Positions 6,501 through 11,674 of a stretch of 14,194 nt of DNA are shown here, piece by piece. Made by a program: the position numbers and the translations under genes. The stretch's first letter is position 1. Each line of letters begins with the position of its first letter. This stretch comes from DATKDU01 sp035512595 (GTDB lineage Bacteria; Planctomycetota; Planctomycetia; Pirellulales; Pirellulaceae), in NCBI GenBank assembly GCA_035512595.1, contig DATKDU010000012.1:1-14194 (forward strand), given 5' to 3'. The notes under the pieces are model-generated. The model was not told the origin of the DNA, did not search any database, and saw only the letters and a program-made list of their open reading frames with translations.

Positions 6501-7184
6501 ATGCATTTCTCCGTCGTCATCCCAGCGCTAAACGAAGCGGCAGCGATTGGCCGTGCTGCTCGCTCCGCGTGGGAGGCCGGCGCACTTGAAGTAATCGTGG
6601 CCGACGGCGGCAGCGACGATGAGACCGCCCGAGAGGCTGCCAAGGAGAACTGCCGCGTCGTTTCTGCGCTGCGGGGCCGGGCGCGGCAGCAGAATGCGGG
6701 GGCCAGGCTAGCCACCGGCGACGTCGTCTTGTTTTTGCACGCGGATGCAGCGCTCGCACCGCAGGTCGGAGCGCAGCTCACGGAGGCCTTTGCCAATCCC
6801 CGCGTCCTGTCGTGTGCTTTGAAGCAGCGGATCGAAGCGGGTGGGCTCGCGTATCGCTGCCTGGAGCGGGGGAATGCCGAGCGGGTGCGGTGGCTGGGAA
6901 TTCCCTACGGCGACCAGGCGATCGGCGTGCGGCGAGAAGGATTTCAGCAATTTGGCGGTTTTCCCGACGTCCCCCTGCTGGAGGACCTGCTCTTGATGCG
7001 GCAGCTCCGCAGACAGTCCTGGCCGGTGCTGCTGGATGGTCCCGTGTTCGTCAGCCCTCGCCGCTGGCAGGAACATGGCGTGGTCCGGCAGACGCTGCGG
7101 AACTGGGGGATTCTGGCCCGCTTCGCCTGCGGCATTCCGCCGGCGCGTTTGGCGGACTTGTACCGCCGGCATGATGAGGCGTAG
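6501..7184 (+). CDS. Family 2 glycosyltransferase, TIGR04283-like
   Basis: This 227-residue GT-A fold protein begins MHFSVVIPALNEAAAIGRAA, the canonical GT2 nucleotide-binding start. Further motifs are the A34-D35-G-G-S38 nucleotide site, GRARQQNAGA (59-68), the DXD-like H80-A-D82, G137-D-Q139-A-I, GGFP (152-155), the catalytic-type E161-D162, and RRWQEHG near the end. Their order matches the TIGR04283 group ('transferase 2, rSAM/selenodomain-associated'). Members lack membrane spans, so it should be soluble. Substrates are not known for this group. The ATG at 6501 is chosen over an in-frame upstream ATG at 6408 because homology-like sequence begins exactly there; the ribosome binding site (GGAT) is weak. 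It is 96 nt downstream of the thioredoxin-like gene and may end that transcription unit. Confidence 0.88.
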   Translation: MHFSVVIPALNEAAAIGRAARSAWEAGALEVIVADGGSDDETAREAAKENCRVVSALRGRARQQNAGARLATGDVVLFLHADAALAPQVGAQLTEAFANPRVLSCALKQRIEAGGLAYRCLERGNAERVRWLGIPYGDQAIGVRREGFQQFGGFPDVPLLEDLLLMRQLRRQSWPVLLDGPVFVSPRRWQEHGVVRQTLRNWGILARFACGIPPARLADLYRRHDEA

Positions 7185-7196
7185 GGGCAGGCGTCG

Positions 7197-7238
7197 AACC
7201 GCGTGGAAGACGGATTCTGGCGTGAGCGGTCCGCGGTT
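7197..7238. repeat. Inverted repeat between convergent genes
   Basis: AACCGCG (7197-7203) and CGCGGTT (7232-7238) form a 7-bp stem around a 28-nt loop, between the glycosyltransferase stop and the opposite-strand zinc-ribbon stop. The position suits a bidirectional terminator, but there is no T-tract on either side and the loop is long, so the role is uncertain. Confidence 0.25.
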
Positions 7239-7431
7239 ACGTCACCTTTGCCCGCCGCTTGACCTTGCGCATGCGGAATTTGCTCTTTTTCCGCTGTCGC
7301 TTGGCGGGGCGGCTGACGACTTTGGTGCAGCGCTTGCACCGTATCCGCTGGTTGTTCAGCAGTGCCCCGCACTTCGGGCAGCGGCGTTTTTTGAGCTTCA
7401 TCGCGAACGACGTGCGGGGGCGAGATTCCAT
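7237..7431 (-). CDS. Small, highly basic zinc-ribbon protein
   Basis: This 64-residue protein has two CxxC knuckles, C18-P-K-C21 and C32-K-R-C35, spaced 10 residues apart as in a compact zinc ribbon. It is extremely basic: 27 of 64 residues are Lys or Arg and only one is acidic, with a Lys/Arg-rich C-terminal tail (44-62). These features fit a nucleic-acid or ribosome-associated protein. I do not recognise a named family. A second in-frame ATG at 7401 (MKLKKRRCPKCG) is an equally credible start, giving 54 residues; neither start has a clear Shine-Dalgarno. It lies in an otherwise gene-free gap, 72 nt after the WD40 kinase stop on the same strand, so it may be the last cistron of the sigma factor-kinase operon. 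The conserved-looking ribbon argues against a chance frame. Confidence 0.6.
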   Translation of the reverse strand: MESRPRTSFAMKLKKRRCPKCGALLNNQRIRCKRCTKVVSRPAKRQRKKSKFRMRKVKRRAKVT

Positions 7432-7503
7432 GGCAGTGCAATCTTGTCGGGACAGAGCCGGGGCAAACCGCGGCCGGTCGGTTATCAGGGAAAGCGTCGT
7501 AGT

Positions 7504-10500
7504 TTACCGGCCATGTTGCTTTCCAACAATGGCGGGCTGGGGCTCGGCCAGTTTCGACGCCCGCCAGACGATGATCGTGCCGTCGCCGTCGCCGGCCGCG
7601 ATCGTTTGGCCGTCCGGTGAAACGGCGACGGACCAGACCGAACTTCCTGGAATCCGTAGCGAGGCGCGCTCCTGGCCAGTCGCCAGGTCCCACAGCCTTA
7701 CCGTGCCGTCGTCGCTGCCGCTGGCCAGTGTCCGCCCGTCCGGGAAGTAGGCCAGGCTCCGGACGGCCGCCGGATGTTGGCCAAATCTGGCCAGCTCACG
7801 GCGCGTGCCGACGTCCCACAGCCGCACCAGCCGATCGTCGCCGCTGACCGCGAGCCTCGTTCCGTCAGGAGACCAGGCCAGGGCAAAGGGAAAACTGGCC
7901 GGTAGCGGAATCGCCAGCCGTTCCTTTCCGCTGACTACATCCCACAGGCGAATCGTCCGGTCGTTGGCGGCCGAGGCGACCGTTTTCCCATCAGGAGAAA
8001 AAACGACCGACCAGACGCGCTCGCCATGCCCACGGAGCACTGATTTCTTCGTTCCGCTCGCTACGTCCCACAGCACGATCGCATTGGACGTGTATCCGGC
8101 GGCGGCCAATGTCGTGCCGTCTACGGAAATCGCCAGCGACCAAACGGGGCCTTCCGCCGGCTCAAACAAGACTCGATCGAATGGATCGCGAAGGTCCCAG
8201 CCGCGAATCCGCCCGCCGTAATCGGCGGCAATCACTCGCTGATCACCGGAACTGAAGACGATTCCCATCAACCGATCCGGGTCATCGACGTTGTTCCGGG
8301 CCATCCACGAAGGGCGCTCCGTCCGATTCTCGGCTTGCAACACGATTCGTTCGACCAATTCCCGCAACCGCCACAAGGAAGCCGTGCCGTCGGCACTGGC
8401 CACAGCCAGAGAGCGGTTGTCGCGGGAAAAGGCCAAACTGCGGATCCACCGCTGGTGCCCCTTCAGGACGAGCGGCTCGGCGGGAGCTGCCAGGTCCCAA
8501 ATGGCCACCTGGCCGTCATCGCCGCCGGTCAGGAGCGACTTGCCATCGGCGGTGAACGCGACGCTGGATGCTTGTCCCGCGTGCCCTTGCTGGAGAACCA
8601 GTTCGCCGCTGGCGGCATCCCACAGCTTCACCGAGCCGTCCCAACTGACCGACGCGATCCGGTCCCCTGCCGGTGAGAAGGCGACGCCGATCACGGCTCC
8701 TGTGTGCCGCCGCAGGGTCTTGCGCGCGGTCCGCGCGGCAGTGTCCCAAAGGATCACCTGGCCGTCTTCGCTGCCGGAGACCAGCGTTTCGCCGCCAGGG
8801 GAAAAGGCCAGGCACAAGACGTAGGTCCGGTGGCTGCCGATCGCTTCCGCGGCCGGCGGCGAAGCAGACACGTCCCACAGCACAACGGCTCGGTCGTTCC
8901 CCGCCGTGGCAATTTGCCGGCCGTCGGCAGAAACCGCCAGGCAGTTGGGGGAATAGACCCCTTCCCCGTGCAACTGGCGAAACTCGCCGGTCCGGCCGCT
9001 GTAAATGCCAAGCGGATGCACGTTGCCGGCCACATACAAGGCTTCGCCGTCCGGCGAAAAGGCCAAGGCCGGCGCATCGGTGTTTCCTTGACCGCCGGCG
9101 GACAACAGCCGCTGCGTCGTCAGCTCCCACAGGCGGACATGCCCGTCCCCGGTCGATGCCGCCATCCGCTCGCCATCCGGCGAAATTGCCAGAGAGCGAA
9201 GCGGAGCGCCAAGCGAGGGAATGGTGAATCGCAGCTTGCCGGTGACCGCGTCCCAGAGGTGAATGCTCCCCTCCTCGTTACCCGCGGCCCATAGCTTGCC
9301 GTCGGCCGCGACGGCGACGGCGCGAATCGGCCCGCTACCGCCATCCAGGGTTCCCCGCCGCGCATGCTGACAGAGCCTCCACAAATGATGCCACTCAAAT
9401 TCGCGCAGGTCTCTTTCACCGGGTCGTGGGGCGTTCTGGGCCAGCAGGTCGTGTACTTTGGCCACGTTTCCGGCGTGCCACTCCTGCATCGCCAGATTCA
9501 TTTGGGCGGCATAGCGATGGCGGCGGCTTTCCAGCTCCCGCGCATCGGCCAAGGCCCGCTGACGCTGCTCGGCCCGTAGGGCCAGCCAAATGACGCCGGT
9601 GCTGACGGCCAGTAGCAGAGCGGCTGTCAAGGTCACCATCACGCCGGCCGTCGCGGCCGCCTTGTGCCGGCGGACCCACTTCGCTCCGCGGGCCAACAGC
9701 CCGGGGCGACGGGCGTGTACCGGCCGTCCGGTCAAAAACCGCTCCAGGTCTTCGGCTAACGACTGCGCCGTTGCAAACCGCTCCTCCGGCGCCTTGGCCA
9801 TCGCCTTGAGGAGGATCGTTTCCAGGTCGTAGTCAATGGCCGGATTCCATTGCCGGGGCAGTGGCGGCTCATCATGCGACAGGCGCGCCAGGAGCTGCTC
9901 GCGGTCCTCGCCGCGAACGGCGGGCTGAAGCGTGAGCAGCTCGTACATCGTGACGCCCAGCGCGTAGATGTCGCTGCGGTGATCGACCACGCCGCGGCGG
10001 GCCGACGCTTGCTCCGGGCTCATGTAGCGCAGCGTCCCCAGGATGTCGCCGGTGGCAGTCAATCCTTCGCTCCCTTGGACGGCCGCCAGCCCGAAGTCGG
10101 TGATCCACAATTGGCCCCCTTCATCGACGAGCAGGTTCCCCGGCTTGATGTCGCGATGGATGATGCCGATGGCGTGGGCGTGGTCGAGCGCTTCGGCGGC
10201 CTGCCTCATCAGGCGGGCGACTTCGCGGACGTATTGCGGATCGCAGTGCGGCAGCCGGGCCAGCGGGCTCGACGTTGGCAGGTCGGCCGTATTGTGCTCT
10301 CGACCTCTGGAAGAACCGCGCCGCCGCTGTGCCGCGACCACGGCCGACAGGCTCGCTCCTTCGATCAGCTTCATCGTGAAATAATGGACGCCGCCGGCGG
10401 AACCGGAGTCGTACACGGGGACAATGTGCGGATGCCTCAGCCGCGCGGCGGCCTGGGCCTCGTTCTGAAACCGGAGCCGCTGCCGCGGATCGAGGGCGGC

Positions 10501-10893
10501 GGCAAAGGGAAGGACCTTCAGGGCGACGCGGCGCTGCGGAGAGTCTTGGACCGCCTCATAGACGATTCCCATGCCGCCGCGGCCGATCTCGCGGACGATC
10601 TGGTAGCCGGCCAATTCGGGAAAGGCGCCAGCCGTCAGCTTCGTTCCCGGCGAAGTCCCTTCTTCCAGCAGCGAAAGCCCGGAAAGGCAGGCCCGCAGCC
10701 GACGGGCGATTGCCGGATGCTCGGCCAAGAGCCGCTGCGGATCGACAGGGCGGCCGCGCTCCAGATCGGCCAGGTAGTCGTCCAGAATCCGGGCGACCTT
10801 GGCATCCTCCAGAGTTGAATCCGGTTCCCCCTCGACCGCGGGCACGTCGGTAGAAGCCGGTCCCGCGGAAATCGTCCCCTCGTGAGAGTCCAT
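7504..10893 (-). CDS. Ser/Thr protein kinase with membrane span and 14 WD40 repeats
   Basis: This 1129-residue protein has an N-terminal region (1-94), a PknB-like kinase domain (about 95-390), a transmembrane segment (about 412-438), a short helical linker, and WD40 repeats from about 519 to the end. Kinase motifs are G104-RGGMG109, K126 (VALK), H246-R-D248-I-K250-P-G-N253, D266-F-G and S292-P-E. About 28 extra residues rich in Arg/Ser (189-216) are inserted between the hinge and helix E. I count 14 WD40 repeats, most ending in LWD-type dipeptides, enough for two seven-bladed propellers. The propellers would lie across the membrane from the kinase and could bind proteins or ligands (inference). 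ATG 10893 overlaps the sigma factor stop as TGATG and has GGAGA 7 nt upstream; the upstream in-frame GTG at 10941 is less likely. Coupling of an ECF sigma factor with a kinase is a known planctomycete arrangement, in which the kinase may control sigma activity. Confidence 0.95.
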   Translation of the reverse strand: MDSHEGTISAGPASTDVPAVEGEPDSTLEDAKVARILDDYLADLERGRPVDPQRLLAEHPAIARRLRACLSGLSLLEEGTSPGTKLTAGAFPELAGYQIVREIGRGGMGIVYEAVQDSPQRRVALKVLPFAAALDPRQRLRFQNEAQAAARLRHPHIVPVYDSGSAGGVHYFTMKLIEGASLSAVVAAQRRRGSSRGREHNTADLPTSSPLARLPHCDPQYVREVARLMRQAAEALDHAHAIGIIHRDIKPGNLLVDEGGQLWITDFGLAAVQGSEGLTATGDILGTLRYMSPEQASARRGVVDHRSDIYALGVTMYELLTLQPAVRGEDREQLLARLSHDEPPLPRQWNPAIDYDLETILLKAMAKAPEERFATAQSLAEDLERFLTGRPVHARRPGLLARGAKWVRRHKAAATAGVMVTLTAALLLAVSTGVIWLALRAEQRQRALADARELESRRHRYAAQMNLAMQEWHAGNVAKVHDLLAQNAPRPGERDLREFEWHHLWRLCQHARRGTLDGGSGPIRAVAVAADGKLWAAGNEEGSIHLWDAVTGKLRFTIPSLGAPLRSLAISPDGERMAASTGDGHVRLWELTTQRLLSAGGQGNTDAPALAFSPDGEALYVAGNVHPLGIYSGRTGEFRQLHGEGVYSPNCLAVSADGRQIATAGNDRAVVLWDVSASPPAAEAIGSHRTYVLCLAFSPGGETLVSGSEDGQVILWDTAARTARKTLRRHTGAVIGVAFSPAGDRIASVSWDGSVKLWDAASGELVLQQGHAGQASSVAFTADGKSLLTGGDDGQVAIWDLAAPAEPLVLKGHQRWIRSLAFSRDNRSLAVASADGTASLWRLRELVERIVLQAENRTERPSWMARNNVDDPDRLMGIVFSSGDQRVIAADYGGRIRGWDLRDPFDRVLFEPAEGPVWSLAISVDGTTLAAAGYTSNAIVLWDVASGTKKSVLRGHGERVWSVVFSPDGKTVASAANDRTIRLWDVVSGKERLAIPLPASFPFALAWSPDGTRLAVSGDDRLVRLWDVGTRRELARFGQHPAAVRSLAYFPDGRTLASGSDDGTVRLWDLATGQERASLRIPGSSVWSVAVSPDGQTIAAGDGDGTIIVWRASKLAEPQPAIVGKQHGR
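7511..7532 (-). repeat. Hairpin in the last codons of the WD40 kinase gene
   Basis: On the minus strand, CCAT-(T)-GTTG-GAAAG-CAAC-ATGG forms an 8-bp stem with one bulged T and a 5-nt loop just before the TAA. No T-tract follows, so it is not a clear terminator. It might affect RNA stability or readthrough into the zinc-ribbon gene. Confidence 0.25.
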
Positions 10894-10905
10894 CACGATT
10901 TCTCC
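10891..10905 (-). promoter_or_regulatory. Coupling site between sigma factor and kinase
   Basis: GGAGA (10905-10901) lies inside the last sigma codons, 7 nt before the kinase ATG (10893-10891). The sigma TGA and kinase ATG share one base (TGATG), so the ribosome can reinitiate directly and fix the ratio of the two proteins. Confidence 0.6.
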
Positions 10906-11489
10906 ATGAGGCGCCCCAGCCGCTCCAGTGCCCGCATCCACAGCATTCGCACGGCGCCGCTGGTGCGCCCCATCCGCTGAGCGATCGCTTCAAAACTGGC
11001 CCCCTCCAAGTGCCGCAGCGTGATCACCTCGCGGTAATCGGCCGGAAGCTGCGCCATCGCCTGGGTCAGCACGACCGCCTGCTCGTGCCGCGAGACCTGG
11101 GCACTGGGAGTGGACAGGGGCGCGGCCAGTGCCGCATGGGCCTGTTCCACGAGGAGGTCGAGCGGTTGGTCGCGCTCGAAGTCGCGCTTCTGGGAGTGGT
11201 GGTGTTTGAGCTGGTCGGCCAGATTCCGCACCAGAATCCGCCGCAGCCAGGCGGTCAGTTCTCCTTCGCCGCTGCCGGCAAACCGCGAAAAGTCGCGCTG
11301 GGCCTCCAGGAGCGTTTCCTGGACCAGGTCGGACGGATCGAGCCGCACGCGCAGGCTCCGGCCGACCTGCGACTGCGCGAGCAGCCGCAGATACTGGCGG
11401 TATTGCTCCAAGAGCTGGCCCAAGGCGTCGGCATCGCCGGCGCGGGCCCGCTCCAGCAGCAATTCTGGAATATCGACGACTGGCGACAC
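10893..11489 (-). CDS. ECF-type RNA polymerase sigma factor, planctomycete subfamily
   Basis: This 198-residue sigma-70 family protein contains region 2 (about residues 8-85), with RAGDADALGQLLEQYRQYLR and the DPSDLVQETLLEAQRDFSRF segment, and region 4 (about 140-198), with LPADYREVITLRHLEG followed by the SFEAIAQRMGRTSGAVRMLW helix-turn-helix. The wording resembles the Planctomycetaceae-specific sigma-70 subfamily TIGR02984. It would direct RNA polymerase to a dedicated promoter set. No anti-sigma gene is adjacent; the kinase coupled downstream (TGATG overlap) is the likely regulator. The GTG at 11489 is preferred over an in-frame GTG at 11531 because AGGAGG lies 8 nt before it, whereas the longer form adds 14 residues unlike the family. 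Regions 2 and 4 both look intact. Confidence 0.93.
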   Translation of the reverse strand: MSPVVDIPELLLERARAGDADALGQLLEQYRQYLRLLAQSQVGRSLRVRLDPSDLVQETLLEAQRDFSRFAGSGEGELTAWLRRILVRNLADQLKHHHSQKRDFERDQPLDLLVEQAHAALAAPLSTPSAQVSRHEQAVVLTQAMAQLPADYREVITLRHLEGASFEAIAQRMGRTSGAVRMLWMRALERLGRLMEKS

Positions 11490-11497
11490 GATGCCGC

Positions 11498-11503
11498 CCT
11501 CCT
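11498..11503 (-). promoter_or_regulatory. Ribosome binding site that decides the sigma factor start
   Basis: AGGAGG (minus strand) is a full-strength Shine-Dalgarno 8 nt upstream of GTG 11489. No comparable site precedes the alternative GTG at 11531. Confidence 0.7.
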
Positions 11504-11543
11504 GAGGGCGAAAGTTCTCACGCCTTGTCACGCACGTGGCTTG

Positions 11544-11572
11544 ATTCTAGTTCGTCTTTCCCGTCCCTCCAA
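11544..11572 (-). promoter_or_regulatory. Candidate promoter for the sigma factor-kinase operon
   Basis: On the minus strand TTGGAG (11572-11567) and TAGAAT (11549-11544) are spaced by 17 nt. The -10 matches five of six sigma70 consensus positions, the -35 only three. Initiation near 11537 would leave a leader of about 48 nt. No convincing promoter was found in the opposite direction for the gene at 11675. Confidence 0.3.
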
Positions 11573-11674
11573 ACAATTCGTGAGATCGGACGCGTGACAA
11601 CCGGGCCGAATCTTCGCCCTTGCCCAGGGATCAAGTCGCTCTCGCATCACGGCGAACCAAGTCGGAGCCCCGCC

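Noticed and set aside
7520..9340. DNA-level tandem repeat or array across the WD40 region
   Set aside because: The similarity is at protein level; the nucleotide units are diverged and not direct repeats.
10894..10941. GTG 10941 as start of the WD40 kinase
   Set aside because: It would overlap the sigma gene by about 48 nt and lacks a good Shine-Dalgarno; ATG 10893 has GGAGA at 7 nt and the TGATG junction.
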